The notes below the pieces were generated by a model. The model had not been told where the DNA came from, did not search any database, and saw only the letters and a list, made by a program, of their open reading frames with translations. A DNA stretch of 38,846 nucleotides, from NCBI RefSeq assembly GCF_000621165.1, contig NZ_JHZA01000028.1:1-38846 (forward strand), given 5' to 3'. Below are positions 18,268 to 26,960 of the stretch, piece by piece (within the stretch, counting starts at the first letter, position 1; each line of letters opens with the position of its first letter). Both the position numbers and the translations under genes were made by a program. Origin of the DNA: Enterovibrio calviensis DSM 14347 (GTDB taxonomy: Bacteria; Pseudomonadota; Gammaproteobacteria; Enterobacterales; Vibrionaceae).

Positions 18268-19569
18268 CTATGATCCGACGTTAAGTCCGGATACCGTTTG
18301 AGCGACATTTTCGGCGCTGACTTTAATTTCTTCCATCACGCTTGACGCTTGTGATATTTGAGATTGTCCCTTCTGAGCGGAGTCAGAAACACTCGACATC
18401 TTGCCCGTTGCCTCAGAAGTCAGTTCGCGGTTCTTTTTCACTACGTCCGCGATTTCTGATGTGGATTGACTCGTTCGGGCCGCAAGCTGCCTGACTTCAT
18501 CGGCGACCACTGCAAAACCTCTCCCTTGGTCACCTGCACGTGCTGCTTCAATCGCAGCATTGAGTGCTAGCAAGTTCGTTTGGTCGGCAATGTCGCTGAT
18601 GGTCGATACGATAGCTTCAATGCTCTTTGACTGTTCATTAAGTTGCGCTATGGATGATGAGGTCTCAATGACTTGTTCAGAGATAGATCGGGAGGTTGAA
18701 ACGGTTGAGGCTAGGACATCTGAACCTTGCTGCGCGACTTCGGCCGTTTTTACCGAGGTAGTGTAAGCCACTTCTGCCGCTGCGCGGATCGCCTGTTCCT
18801 GCTCGACTTTCTCAGTGATGTTCGAGGCAAACTTCACGACACGGACGACTTTACCCTTGGCGTTGAACACAGGATTGTATGTCGCTCTAAGCCACAATAC
18901 ATTTCCATTCGAGTCCTTTCTTTCAAACTGTCCGCCTTTGAAATCACCAGAAGCCAATTCAGCCCAAAAGTTTGGGTTGTCCTGATAAAAATGATCGGGG
19001 CAGAACATTCGGTGATGTTGGCCTTGAATTTGATCCAATGAATAGCCGACGGCGCCGAGGAAATTGGCGTTGGCTTTAACAATGGTTCCGTCGGGAAGAA
19101 ACTCGATAGTGGCCATTGATTTGTCTAACGCATTGGCAACTGCTTCATTGTCATCGCGTTTGATCTTATCTTGGGTGACGTCTGCAGCAATTTTCATCAC
19201 CTCTGTAACAACGCCATTTTCTTTTACAGGAAAGTAGGTCGCTTCCAACCACAGCCGTTCGCCTTTGCTGTTGCGCCTTGCCACCGTGCCACTGATCACC
19301 TCTCCTGAACGAAGACTTTCCCACAGTTTTTGGTATTCAAGACTTTGTGCATATTCCTTGTCACACAGCTCTCTGTGGTGCTTACCTTTCAATTGCTCAA
19401 GCGTAAAGCCGGCTGCACCCAAAAAGAGGTGATTAGCATGAGTGACGACACCTTCTGGTGTGAAGTGAATGGTCGCGACACTGCTATTAATTGCGGCAAG
19501 GAGGGCTTTATTATGTCCGGCTTCCTCTTCAACGGATTGAAGTTGTTTTTTTAGTTTTCCATTGAACAT
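18268..19569 (-). CDS. Soluble PAS-PAS methyl-accepting chemotaxis protein (BdlA-like)
   Basis: This 433-residue chemoreceptor has no membrane segment. Two PAS domains (about 24-136 and 146-256) repeat the same pattern ([25 protein letters not shown] and [20 protein letters not shown], both ending in DVTQ/NITEK), suggesting an internal duplication. The MCP signalling domain covers about 257-420 with hairpin tip [19 protein letters not shown]. The layout and length match BdlA of Pseudomonas, a cytoplasmic sensor affecting biofilm dispersal, and other energy or redox receptors. It contacts CheA/CheW by family knowledge. It is convergent with the sugar importer operon. The ligand or cofactor (haem, FAD or other) is not evident. 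Confidence 0.9.
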   Translation of the reverse strand: MFNGKLKKQLQSVEEEAGHNKALLAAINSSVATIHFTPEGVVTHANHLFLGAAGFTLEQLKGKHHRELCDKEYAQSLEYQKLWESLRSGEVISGTVARRNSKGERLWLEATYFPVKENGVVTEVMKIAADVTQDKIKRDDNEAVANALDKSMATIEFLPDGTIVKANANFLGAVGYSLDQIQGQHHRMFCPDHFYQDNPNFWAELASGDFKGGQFERKDSNGNVLWLRATYNPVFNAKGKVVRVVKFASNITEKVEQEQAIRAAAEVAYTTSVKTAEVAQQGSDVLASTVSTSRSISEQVIETSSSIAQLNEQSKSIEAIVSTISDIADQTNLLALNAAIEAARAGDQGRGFAVVADEVRQLAARTSQSTSEIADVVKKNRELTSEATGKMSSVSDSAQKGQSQISQASSVMEEIKVSAENVAQTVSGLNVGS

Positions 19570-19743
19570 GGTCTTACCTTTGCTTGTTGTTTGCTTTTAA
19601 TGGTGGATGGCGATGACGACGGCTATTTGCAAAGTTCTCATTAAAAAATAGCTCAATAAATGGTCGGCCGTCTAGTTTTTGAGATGCAGCTTGTGGCATT
19701 TAATGCCATTGATGAGGAAAGGTTTTTTGAAAGGGATGATGAA

Positions 19744-19769
19744 AAGAAAAGCCAGCAACGTGCTGGCTT
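19744..19769 (-). terminator. Rho-independent terminator of corB (minus strand)
   Basis: The stem AAGCCAGCA/TGCTGGCTT (19749-19757 with 19761-19769) has a 3-base loop and, read on the minus strand, is followed by TTCTTTTC. It lies 24 bases after the corB stop. Confidence 0.9.
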
Positions 19770-19792
19770 GATAATCAGTAAGAACAGCGGCG

Positions 19793-21067
19793 TTAAGTTG
19801 CAGCGCTCTTCGGAACAGGCAATATTTTGACTTGTTTAATCATGTTCTCGCCGACCTCGACGATTTCCATGTGGTGGCCCTCGACTTCGATACTGATTTG
19901 GCTCGTCGGAATATCTTCAAGGTGCTCAAGTATTAAACCGTTGAGCGTGCGCGGACCATCGGTGGGCAATTCCCAACTCAGGCTCTTGTTTAAATCACGA
20001 ATGTTGGCTGTCCCATCAATCATGTAGCTGCCATCGGGCAGAGCGGTGATTTCCTCGGCCAGACTTGGCGACAAGGATGTGGTGAATTCACCAATGATTT
20101 CTTCAAGAATGTCTTCCAGTGTGACGAGTCCAATAATGTCGCCATACTCATCAACCACGAGCCCAATTCGTTGCTTGTTTCGTTGGAACTTGAGCATTTG
20201 AACGTTGAGCGGTGTGCTTTCAGGAATGTAATACACTTCATCAGCCGCACGGAGCAAGTTCTCTTTGTTGAACTCATTTTCGACCATCATTCGGTAGGCT
20301 TCGCGAACGCGCAACATGCCAACTACTTCATCAATATTGTCGCGATAAAGCACCATGCGGCCATGCGGCGCATGGGTCAACTGACGCATGATGGCTTTCC
20401 AGTCGTCATTAACATTGATGCCAGTGATTTCATTGCGCGGCACCATGATGTCGTTGACCGTGATCTCCTCCAACTCAAGGATGGATATCAGCATGTTTTG
20501 GTGACGACGAGGGATCAGGCCGCCCGCTTCGTTGACCACGGTGCGTAACTCTTCCGAGCTTAAGTGATCTTTGCCGTCGTGGCTGGTGGTTAGGCCAAGT
20601 AAACGAAGGAACCCATTGGTAATACCATTAATCAGCCATACCAGCGGGTACAGCACTTTCATTAACAGTCTCAATAAGATGCTGCTGGTGTAGGAAACCC
20701 GCTCAGGGTATAGCGCCGCGAGGGTTTTTGGCGTGACTTCAGCAAAGACAAGGATAACAAGGGTCAGCCCACCCGTTGCAATGGCGACACCTAAGTCGCC
20801 ATACAAGCGCATGCCGAGTATCGTCGCAATCGCAGACGCCAATATATTGACCAAATTGTTGCCGATAAGGATAAGCCCTATCAGTCTGTCTGGACGTGAT
20901 AGAAGCTCTTCTACACGCTTGGCGCCTTTATGTCCTTGATTGGAAAGGTGTCGAAGTCGGTAACGGTTTAACGCCATCATTCCGGTTTCCGAACCGGAGA
21001 AATAAGCTGAAACGACGATGAGCAATACCAATAGGGAAGCTAACGTTCCCGTCGATATGTCGTCCAA
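19793..21067 (-). CDS. corB: CorB/YfjD-type CNNM membrane protein with CBS pair
   Basis: This 424-residue protein has an N-terminal DUF21/CNNM membrane domain (about 1-190, with SAYFSGSETGMMALNRYRLRHL). A pair of CBS domains follows (about 205-330, with VPRNEITGI and VDEYGDIIGLVTLEDILEEIIGEF), and a CorC_HlyC domain lies at the C-terminus (about 345-420). The family is implicated in Mg2+ (and Co2+) efflux or homeostasis. In E. coli the orthologue YfjD (CorB) is likewise next to ypjD and ffh, which supports the name. It is downstream of ypjD on the same strand with 91 bases between them. Older annotations call such genes hemolysins; that activity is not supported here. Confidence 0.9.
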   Translation of the reverse strand: MDDISTGTLASLLVLLIVVSAYFSGSETGMMALNRYRLRHLSNQGHKGAKRVEELLSRPDRLIGLILIGNNLVNILASAIATILGMRLYGDLGVAIATGGLTLVILVFAEVTPKTLAALYPERVSYTSSILLRLLMKVLYPLVWLINGITNGFLRLLGLTTSHDGKDHLSSEELRTVVNEAGGLIPRRHQNMLISILELEEITVNDIMVPRNEITGINVNDDWKAIMRQLTHAPHGRMVLYRDNIDEVVGMLRVREAYRMMVENEFNKENLLRAADEVYYIPESTPLNVQMLKFQRNKQRIGLVVDEYGDIIGLVTLEDILEEIIGEFTTSLSPSLAEEITALPDGSYMIDGTANIRDLNKSLSWELPTDGPRTLNGLILEHLEDIPTSQISIEVEGHHMEIVEVGENMIKQVKILPVPKSAAT

Positions 21068-21158
21068 ATTGCAAGTTCCTTCTTTTTTTGAATCAATCCT
21101 AATTAAGGACGAGAATCGGAGTCGCTGTCAAACTCAATGGCTATTTTCAACCACGCAG

Positions 21159-21956
21159 TCACGAAGCGATAATCACCTCTCTGACAAAACGGCTGCCAAA
21201 ATAGGCCAGAGTTAACAAGAAAGCGCCAATGATGCTTATCCAAATAACGCGTTTTCCTCGCCAACCAGAACGGTAATGTCCCCAAAGCAGGGCACCATAT
21301 ACACACCACGCCATGGCTGAAAGTACAGCCTTGTGGGCTTTTCCTTGTGCAATCATGTCTTGAACGAACGCAAACCCCGTAATTAAGGTCAGCGACAACA
21401 ATACTTCACCGATCAAAATGATATTGAACAACTGTCTCTCTACAGCCATCAGAGGCGGCAGGTTAGGGTTCATGATCAGTTTCTTCTTGTGCTTCAATTG
21501 ATGGTCAAGCCACGCTAACTGTATGGCATATAATGTGGCGATCATCAGTGTTGAATAAGAGAAAAGTGCGAGGGATATGTGCAGAAGGACTTGAGGGTTC
21601 GCTTCAAGGTGCGAAATGACAGCACCTGGCAACAAGGTCGCAGTCATAAGATTAATCGCAGAAAAGCTGTAAACCACGGGCAGTAGCACCCAGACTCGCA
21701 TTTTGAACAAGAGCCCAGTGGTGATAGCGGCAATAATTAAGCTCATCAAAGACGCGACATTTAAGATGCTGAGATTTTGCCCCCCATCAATAATGATGAG
21801 ATCTGAAAGTAAATAGGCATGGAGAGCGAGCGCACCGCACGCGCTAAGAAACACACGTTTCGCTGGGATCTGTTGAGGCCCAGAAAGCCCGGGTATGATC
21901 TGCATGAGCGCTGCAAAATAAAGTAGTGCAGCAAGGAGTGCTATATAAATATCCAT
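21159..21956 (-). CDS. ypjD: YpjD, CcsA/CcmC-like inner-membrane protein
   Basis: This 265-residue polytopic protein has about eight hydrophobic helices and belongs to the cytochrome c assembly (CcsA/CcmC-like) superfamily, YpjD branch. The conserved tail block AMAWCVYGALLWGHYRSGWRGKR and SLALFSYSTLMIATLYAIQL fit that branch. A true role in haem handling has not been established for YpjD; the usual WWD signature of haem exporters is not seen clearly. It is divergent from ffh, as in E. coli and other vibrios, and probably shares a transcript with corB. Confidence 0.88.
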   Translation of the reverse strand: MDIYIALLAALLYFAALMQIIPGLSGPQQIPAKRVFLSACGALALHAYLLSDLIIIDGGQNLSILNVASLMSLIIAAITTGLLFKMRVWVLLPVVYSFSAINLMTATLLPGAVISHLEANPQVLLHISLALFSYSTLMIATLYAIQLAWLDHQLKHKKKLIMNPNLPPLMAVERQLFNIILIGEVLLSLTLITGFAFVQDMIAQGKAHKAVLSAMAWCVYGALLWGHYRSGWRGKRVIWISIIGAFLLTLAYFGSRFVREVIIAS

Positions 21957-22135
21957 GTGTCTTTCAACAACATCGCGTCAAAAAATAAAGGTTTTAGTAT
22001 ACCTTGCACGGCCTCGAGTCGCTATGCAAGGCCGCCGATCTTTTAAGCACAAGGTGTCTTGCTGATTGCAAACTGTGCAGAAAGTATCAACGCTCCCTTT
22101 AAAACAATCGTCAAAGCCATCATGTAAGCCAAGCT

Positions 22136-22151
22136 TATAATGAGTTATAAT
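22136..22151 (+). promoter_or_regulatory. Paired TATAAT boxes upstream of ffh
   Basis: Two TATAAT hexamers lie at 22136-22141 and 22146-22151, 76-91 bases before the ffh start. No good -35 matches either, so the exact promoter is uncertain, but they are the best -10 candidates in the ffh/ypjD divergent region. Confidence 0.45.
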
Positions 22152-22226
22152 CCCAGCAATTTTGTGTTGATCGCCACCTGATTACTATCAGCCCTGTGGT
22201 GCCGTCGCGTAGAGAGCGAGTAGGAC

Positions 22227-23603
22227 ATGTTTGAGAACTTAACGGATCGTCTATCCCGAACGCTGAAGAATATCAGTGGTCGTGGCCGACTGACTGAAGA
22301 CAATATTAAAGAAACGCTGCGCGAAGTTCGTATGGCGCTCTTGGAAGCTGACGTTGCGCTTCCGGTTGTGCGTGATTTCGTCAAAAAAGTAAAAGAAAGC
22401 GCGGTCGGTCTTGAAGTATCTAAAAGCCTGACGCCAGGTCAAGAATTCATCAAGATTGTTCAATCTGAACTTGAAGCCGTGATGGGCGAATCTAACGCTG
22501 AGTTAGATTTGGCATCTCAGCCTCCTGCGGTTGTACTGATGGCGGGTTTGCAAGGTGCAGGTAAAACGACCAGCGTCGGCAAGCTTGGTAAAATGCTTAA
22601 AGAACGCCACAAGAAGAAAGTGCTGGTGGTGTCTGCTGACGTCTATCGCCCTGCGGCGATCAAGCAGTTGGAAACCTTAGCGTCAGAAGTTGGCATTGAT
22701 TTTTTCCCTTCTTCTACCGATCAAAACCCAATCGACATTGCGAAAGCTGCACTGGCGCACGGTAAGCTGAAGTTCTATGACGTGGTTGTCGTCGATACTG
22801 CAGGTCGCCTGCATGTCGACGAAGAGATGATGGACGAGATCAAAGACGTCCATGCTGCGATTAACCCAGTCGAGACCTTGTTTGTGGTTGATGCCATGAC
22901 AGGTCAAGATGCGGCTAACACAGCGAAAGCTTTCAATGATGCTCTTCCTCTGACCGGTGTCATCTTGACGAAAGTCGATGGTGACGCACGCGGTGGTGCG
23001 GCGTTGTCTGTTCGTCACATTACCGGTAAACCGATTAAGTTCTTGGGTGTTGGTGAAAAAACTGACGCACTAGAACCTTTCCATCCTGACCGTATTGCGA
23101 GCCGTATTCTTGGTATGGGTGACGTGTTGTCACTTATCGAAGACCTGCAACGCAATGTGGATACGGATAAAGCTGAGCAACTTGCTAAAAAGTTCAAAGA
23201 GAAGAAAGGCTTTGACCTGCAAGACTTCCGCGACCAGTTGCAGCAGATGAAAAACATGGGCGGCATGATGGGGATGATGGACAAGCTTCCGGGCATGTCT
23301 AACCTACCTGATGACGTTAAAAACCAAGTGGACGACAAAATGTTTGTCCAAATGGAAGCCATTATCAATTCCATGACCGTAAAAGAGCGTGCACGTCCTG
23401 ATCTGATCAAAGGCTCACGCAAAAAACGTATTGCTGCAGGCTCTGGTACACAGGTCCAAGACGTTAACCGTCTGCTCAAACAGTTCACCCAAATGCAGAA
23501 AATGATGAAAAAAATGCAAAAGGGTGGCATGAAAAACATGATGCGTAATATGAAAGGCATGATGGGTGGTATGGGCGGCGGCGGAGGAATGTTTCCGCGT
23601 TAA
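22227..23603 (+). CDS. ffh: Signal recognition particle protein Ffh
   Basis: This 458-residue SRP GTPase binds 4.5S RNA and signal sequences of nascent inner-membrane proteins, then docks with FtsY. It has the N domain (about 1-90) and the G domain with P-loop GLQGAGKTT at 107-115, DTAGRLH at 190-196 and TKVDGDARGG near 248-257. The C-terminal M domain (about 300-458) is very rich in Met (MGGMMGMMDKLPGM and a C-terminal Met/Gly/Lys tail), as needed for flexible signal-peptide binding. The length fits E. coli Ffh (453). It is the first gene before rpsP-rimM-trmD-rplS. Confidence 0.98.
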   Translation: MFENLTDRLSRTLKNISGRGRLTEDNIKETLREVRMALLEADVALPVVRDFVKKVKESAVGLEVSKSLTPGQEFIKIVQSELEAVMGESNAELDLASQPPAVVLMAGLQGAGKTTSVGKLGKMLKERHKKKVLVVSADVYRPAAIKQLETLASEVGIDFFPSSTDQNPIDIAKAALAHGKLKFYDVVVVDTAGRLHVDEEMMDEIKDVHAAINPVETLFVVDAMTGQDAANTAKAFNDALPLTGVILTKVDGDARGGAALSVRHITGKPIKFLGVGEKTDALEPFHPDRIASRILGMGDVLSLIEDLQRNVDTDKAEQLAKKFKEKKGFDLQDFRDQLQQMKNMGGMMGMMDKLPGMSNLPDDVKNQVDDKMFVQMEAIINSMTVKERARPDLIKGSRKKRIAAGSGTQVQDVNRLLKQFTQMQKMMKKMQKGGMKNMMRNMKGMMGGMGGGGGMFPR

Positions 23604-23627
23604 TCAATCACTAAACCTATTCTAGGA

Positions 23628-23645
23628 CGATACCTAAGGGTATCG
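23628..23645 (+). terminator. Weak hairpin after ffh
   Basis: CGATACC and GGTATCG form a 7-bp perfect stem with loop TAAG, 25 bases after the ffh stop. No T run follows, so it may stabilise the mRNA end or only attenuate. Confidence 0.4.
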
Positions 23646-23725
23646 GACCTAAAATTAAGTAAAGCAACCGGATTTGCTAAGTCTTTGATTGTTTATTTGC
23701 ACTGATGCTTTTTTAGCTAAAGCAG

Positions 23726-23753
23726 TTGCATTCGATCACAGAAAGCGTAAAAT
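23726..23753 (+). promoter_or_regulatory. Candidate promoter of rpsP-rimM-trmD-rplS
   Basis: TTGCAT (23726-23731) and TAAAAT (23748-23753) are spaced 16 bases apart, about 77 bases before rpsP. A promoter between ffh and rpsP is known in E. coli, which fits. Confidence 0.5.
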
Positions 23754-23776
23754 TCCGGAGCTTTATTTTGGCACGA

Positions 23777-23799
23777 GGCCCCGTTCTTTAAGCGGGGCC
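23777..23799 (+). promoter_or_regulatory. GC-rich hairpin in the rpsP leader
   Basis: GGCCCCG (23777-23783) pairs with CGGGGCC (23793-23799) across a 9-base loop, between the candidate promoter and the rpsP ribosome site. AATTTAATT follows rather than a T run. It may be an attenuator, a protein-binding site or a stability element of the ribosomal operon. Confidence 0.5.
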
Positions 23800-23829
23800 A
23801 ATTTAATTCAGTAATGCAAAGAGGACGAT

Positions 23830-24078
23830 ATGGTAACCATTCGTTTGGCACGTCACGGCGCTAAAAAGCGTCCATTCTATCAAATCGTTGTTGCCGACAG
23901 CCGCCAAGCTCGCGACGGTCGCTTCATCGAGAAAGTAGGTTTCTTCAACCCGATCGCTCAAGGTCAAGAAGAGAAACTGCGTCTGGACCTGGACCGTGTT
24001 AACCATTGGGTTGGCGAAGGTGCAGCTGTTTCTGACCGCGTAGCACGCCTGATCAAAGACGCAGCGAAAGCGGCGTAA
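23830..24078 (+). CDS. rpsP: 30S ribosomal protein S16
   Basis: This 82-residue basic protein starts [20 protein letters not shown], the unmistakable N-terminus of S16, and has [12 protein letters not shown] in the middle. S16 binds the 5' domain of 16S rRNA and helps assembly of the 30S subunit. AGAGGACGAT precedes the ATG. It leads the classical rpsP-rimM-trmD-rplS operon. Confidence 0.98.
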   Translation: MVTIRLARHGAKKRPFYQIVVADSRQARDGRFIEKVGFFNPIAQGQEEKLRLDLDRVNHWVGEGAAVSDRVARLIKDAAKAA

Positions 24079-24106
24079 TTTATCAGTGTCAGGGTTAAAA
24101 GAAGAA

Positions 24107-24634
24107 ATGAGTGAGCAAGAAAAGGTTGTAGTAGGCAAGCTAGGTGCTTCTTATGGCATCCGTGGCTGGCTCAAAGTTTTTTCTTACACTGAAAATGCTG
24201 AAAGTATTTTCGACTACACACCTTGGTTTATTAAGGTGCGTGGCGAGTGGCAGGAATTCGGTCTTGAAGACTGGAAACGCCACGGTCAAGGTTTTGTAGG
24301 CAAACTGAACGGTCTGGATCAGCGTGAAGACGCTCAGGTCATGACGAATGCCGAAATTGCGGTTAACCCAGAGGCATTGCCTGCGCTGTCAGATGAAGAA
24401 TTCTACTGGCGCGAGCTCTACGGTATGGAAGTGTTCACTACCAAAGGTTACAACCTAGGTAAGGTCACCGACATCCTTGAGACAGGCTCTAACGATGTGT
24501 TAGTCGTAGCTGCAAACTTGAAAGATGCTTTTGGACAGAAGGAACGCCTAGTGCCGTTCCTCGATGGGCAAGTCATCAAGTCGATTGATCGCTCTGCTCA
24601 ACGGATCGAAGTTGACTGGGATCCTGGATTTTAA
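24107..24634 (+). CDS. rimM: 16S rRNA processing protein RimM
   Basis: This 175-residue maturation factor binds S19 and helps assemble the 30S head. It has the N-terminal beta-barrel with [21 protein letters not shown] and a PRC-barrel domain with [12 protein letters not shown] and TGSNDVLVV, ending in [11 protein letters not shown] as in other vibrios. An in-frame GTG at 24086 would add seven residues but has no ribosome site, whereas AGAAGAA lies before the ATG at 24107. Both starts remain possible. It lies 28 bases after rpsP and 37 before trmD. Confidence 0.95.
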   Translation: MSEQEKVVVGKLGASYGIRGWLKVFSYTENAESIFDYTPWFIKVRGEWQEFGLEDWKRHGQGFVGKLNGLDQREDAQVMTNAEIAVNPEALPALSDEEFYWRELYGMEVFTTKGYNLGKVTDILETGSNDVLVVAANLKDAFGQKERLVPFLDGQVIKSIDRSAQRIEVDWDPGF

Positions 24635-24671
24635 AATCCCCGGGTAACAATTAAGCAATAGGAGCGGAAAA

Positions 24672-25418
24672 ATGTGGGTTGGTATTATCAGCCTTTTTCC
24701 TGAAATGTTCCGTGCTGTTACCGATTTTGGGGTAACTGGCCAGGCGGTAAAGAAAGGCCTACTCGAAGTAGAAACGTGGAATCCCCGCGATTTTACTCAC
24801 GATAAACACCGAACGGTTGACGATCGACCTTACGGTGGTGGCCCAGGCATGTTGATGATGGTACAGCCTTTGCGCGATGCCATTGACGCTGCCAAACATA
24901 CTGCCAAAGGCAAGGCGAAAGTGATTTACCTGTCACCTCAAGGCCGAAAGCTTGACCAAGCGGGTGTTGAGGAGCTGGCGCAGAACGAGAACTTGATTCT
25001 TATCTGTGGACGCTACGAAGGGGTAGATGAGCGCATTATACAAACCGAAGTCGATGAAGAATGGTCTGTCGGTGATTTTGTGCTCAGTGGTGGTGAACTG
25101 CCAGCCATGACGTTGGTTGACGCAGTCGCTCGGTTTGTTCCGGGTGTACTGGGAGACTTTGCGTCAGCGGAAGAAGATTCTTTCGCAAATGGCTTGCTAG
25201 ATTGCCCTCATTACACGCGTCCTGAAGTGTTAGATGGATTAGATGTACCAGCGGTACTGAAATCTGGAAACCATGAGGACATTCGCCGCTGGCGATTGAA
25301 GCAATCGCTAGGCCGAACCTGGCTCAGAAGACCAGAGCTCCTGGAAAACCTAGCTCTGACTGACGAACAGGAATTACTACTTGCTGCGTTCATTAAAGAA
25401 CACAGTTTAAGTTCCTAA
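24672..25418 (+). CDS. trmD: tRNA (guanine-N1)-methyltransferase
   Basis: This 248-residue SPOUT enzyme methylates G37 of tRNAs carrying G36, such as Leu, Pro and some Arg isoacceptors, preventing +1 frameshifts. It opens with [20 protein letters not shown] and has [20 protein letters not shown] and the trefoil-knot SAM site [12 protein letters not shown] with [20 protein letters not shown] precedes the ATG. The length is normal (E. coli 255). It acts as a dimer in the cytoplasm. Confidence 0.98.
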   Translation: MWVGIISLFPEMFRAVTDFGVTGQAVKKGLLEVETWNPRDFTHDKHRTVDDRPYGGGPGMLMMVQPLRDAIDAAKHTAKGKAKVIYLSPQGRKLDQAGVEELAQNENLILICGRYEGVDERIIQTEVDEEWSVGDFVLSGGELPAMTLVDAVARFVPGVLGDFASAEEDSFANGLLDCPHYTRPEVLDGLDVPAVLKSGNHEDIRRWRLKQSLGRTWLRRPELLENLALTDEQELLLAAFIKEHSLSS

Positions 25419-25454
25419 ACATACTTAGTATCAGTTTATTCTAGGGTATAGAAA

Positions 25455-25808
25455 ATGAGTAACATCATCAAAGCGCTCGAAGAAGAGCAACTTAAGCAAG
25501 ACATCCCTGCCTTCAACGTTGGTGACACTGTTGTTGTACAGGTTAAAGTAAAAGAAGGTGCTCGTGAGCGTCTACAGGCCTATGAAGGTGTTGTAATCGC
25601 TAAACGTAACCGTGGTCTGCATTCTGCTTTCACCGTTCGTAAGATTTCTAACGGCGAAGGCGTTGAGCGTGTATTCCAAACTCACTCACCAGTTGTTGAC
25701 AGCATTACTGTTAAACGTCGCGGTGCAGTACGTCGTGCCAAACTGTACTACCTGCGTGAGCGTTCTGGTAAGGCAGCTCGTATCAAAGAGCGTCTGGCTA
25801 AGAAATAA
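25455..25808 (+). CDS. rplS: 50S ribosomal protein L19
   Basis: This 117-residue basic protein contains [17 protein letters not shown], the L19 RNA-binding barrel, and ends in [21 protein letters not shown]19 sits at the 30S-50S interface and contributes to intersubunit bridges. The ribosome site is weak (AGGGTATAG). It is the last gene of the operon, followed by a strong terminator. Confidence 0.98.
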   Translation: MSNIIKALEEEQLKQDIPAFNVGDTVVVQVKVKEGARERLQAYEGVVIAKRNRGLHSAFTVRKISNGEGVERVFQTHSPVVDSITVKRRGAVRRAKLYYLRERSGKAARIKERLAKK

Positions 25809-25845
25809 TCGCTCCGGCGTTTATGATCCCTTTAAAGGGATAGCG

Positions 25846-25878
25846 AAAAGCCCGCCATTTGGCGGGCTTTTCTTTTTT
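25846..25878 (+). terminator. Rho-independent terminator of rplS operon
   Basis: An 11-bp perfect stem AAAAGCCCGCC/GGCGGGCTTTT with loop ATTT is followed by CTTTTTT. Confidence 0.96.
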
Positions 25879-25925
25879 CTGCTCTGCCAACTACTTAGCT
25901 CAAAGCTTCCCGTGATTTTCTTGCC

Positions 25926-25977
25926 TCTATACCCAAACAACCTGAAATCGAGCATCTTCAGGTTGTTTGGGTATAGA
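25926..25977. repeat. Perfect 21-bp inverted repeat, Vibrio-type intergenic element
   Basis: The arms at 25926-25946 and 25957-25977 are exact reverse complements (TCTATACCCAAACAACCTGA... on the left) around a 10-base centre ATCGAGCATC. It has no T run and lies beyond the rplS terminator. Sequences of the form GCATCTT...GGGTATA recur between genes in vibrios. Two degenerate single-arm copies follow at 26002 and 26961. Confidence 0.85.
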
Positions 25978-26001
25978 ACTCGATGAGTGATGATGAACCC
26001 T

Positions 26002-26027
26002 GCATCTTGATGTGACTGAGGTATAAT
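26002..26027 (+). promoter_or_regulatory. Degenerate repeat copy supplying a TATAAT -10 for yjjG
   Basis: GCATCTT (26002-26008) is followed after ten bases by AGGTATAAT (26019-26027), the same spacing as in the right arm of the palindrome at 25926. TATAAT at 26022-26027 lies 25 bases before the yjjG start and is the likely -10; no good -35 is visible. Confidence 0.5.
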
Positions 26028-26052
26028 GCTCCATCGCAATGGAGGATTACGC

Positions 26053-26727
26053 GTGCAATACGATTGGATTTTGTTTGATGCAGATGAAACCTTGTTTTCA
26101 TTTGATGCTTTCGCTGGACTAAGAGCCTTATTCTCAACGCTTGGCGTTGATTTTTCACAGCAAGATTTTGCTGAATATCAAACGGTGAATAAGCCACTTT
26201 GGGTGAAATACCAAAATGGTGAGATCACTGCTAAACAGCTTCAAGAAGATCGTTTTATTACGTGGTCAGAAAGGCTAGATATTACCCCTGCAGAGCTTAA
26301 CCGCCGTTTTCTGAATGCTATGGCTGATGTGTGTGAGCCGCTTGATGGCGTTCACGAAATCATTCCACTGCTCGCTAGCAAAGCGAAGCTTGGTATTATC
26401 ACCAATGGTTTTACACAACTTCAGCAAGTGCGTCTAGAAAAAACACAGCTGAGTGAATACTTCGATCTTGTCGTGATTTCAGAAGAAGTGGGTGTGGCGA
26501 AACCGGACGTTGCCATTTTTGAACATGCGTTTGACCAAATGGGCCGCCCTGATAAGTCTCGTATATTGATGGTGGGTGATAACCCAGACTCAGATGTTCT
26601 TGGTGGCATTCGTGCGGGTATCGATACATGTTGGCTGAATCGTGACGAGCAGCCTGCGCCTGATGGTGTGTTAGCGACTTATATTGCTCACTCATGGAAT
26701 GACATTAAACGTTTCCTGATTGGCTGA
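26053..26727 (+). CDS. yjjG: HAD-family pyrimidine nucleotidase YjjG
   Basis: This 224-residue HAD phosphatase has motif I FDADET with nucleophile D9, motif II ITNGF, motif III Lys in GVAKPDVAIF and motif IV MVGDNPDSDVLGG. It closely resembles E. coli YjjG, a 5'-nucleotidase that removes noncanonical pyrimidine nucleotides such as dUMP and 5-fluoro-dUMP. I place the start at GTG 26053, because GGAGG lies seven bases upstream and the N-terminus then matches the family; an upstream in-frame ATG at 26026 coincides with the -10 box. It stands alone between the repeat region and the HdeD-like gene. Confidence 0.93.
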   Translation: MQYDWILFDADETLFSFDAFAGLRALFSTLGVDFSQQDFAEYQTVNKPLWVKYQNGEITAKQLQEDRFITWSERLDITPAELNRRFLNAMADVCEPLDGVHEIIPLLASKAKLGIITNGFTQLQQVRLEKTQLSEYFDLVVISEEVGVAKPDVAIFEHAFDQMGRPDKSRILMVGDNPDSDVLGGIRAGIDTCWLNRDEQPAPDGVLATYIAHSWNDIKRFLIG

Positions 26728-26744
26728 TAATCAGCAAGTCTGTT

Positions 26745-26767
26745 GGCAGGTGCGTTTTGCATCTGCC
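26745..26767 (+). terminator. Hairpin after yjjG
   Basis: GGCAGGTGC and GCATCTGCC form a 9-bp stem with one G-U pair and loop GTTTT, 17 bases after yjjG. The following CACTTCC is not a proper T run, so termination may be weak. Confidence 0.5.
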
Positions 26768-26960
26768 CACTTCCTCCTATTCTATTCTATTCTTTGGCTC
26801 TTCTTCTGCATCAGCGCGCCTTCCCATCTAGCAGGAATATTCAATCGGTTTCAAAGATAAAACATCACGCTAGGGTAATTCCGTCTTCACTCTTGGGGTA
26901 AGTCTGCATCTTACCGACGCTATTATGTTGTTCGCTTGGTTTTCTGCTTAGACGACACCT

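Noticed and set aside
19793-21067. Hemolysin annotation for the CBS-domain protein
   Set aside because: The name comes from an old family label; the DUF21-CBS-CorC layout and the ypjD/ffh neighbourhood indicate a CorB/YfjD transport protein.
22002-22031. CCTTGCA/TGCAAGG inverted repeat upstream of ypjD
   Set aside because: Seven base pairs with a 16-base loop is weak, and alternative pairings exist, so it was not annotated.
23015-23560. 181-codon open frame opposite ffh
   Set aside because: It is a shadow of the ffh coding sequence, giving an odd Ser/Phe/Ile-rich product from the Met/Lys-rich M domain.
26777-26791. Three tandem CTATT units as a possible phase-variable repeat
   Set aside because: Only three copies lie well upstream of any start codon, too few to expect slippage control.
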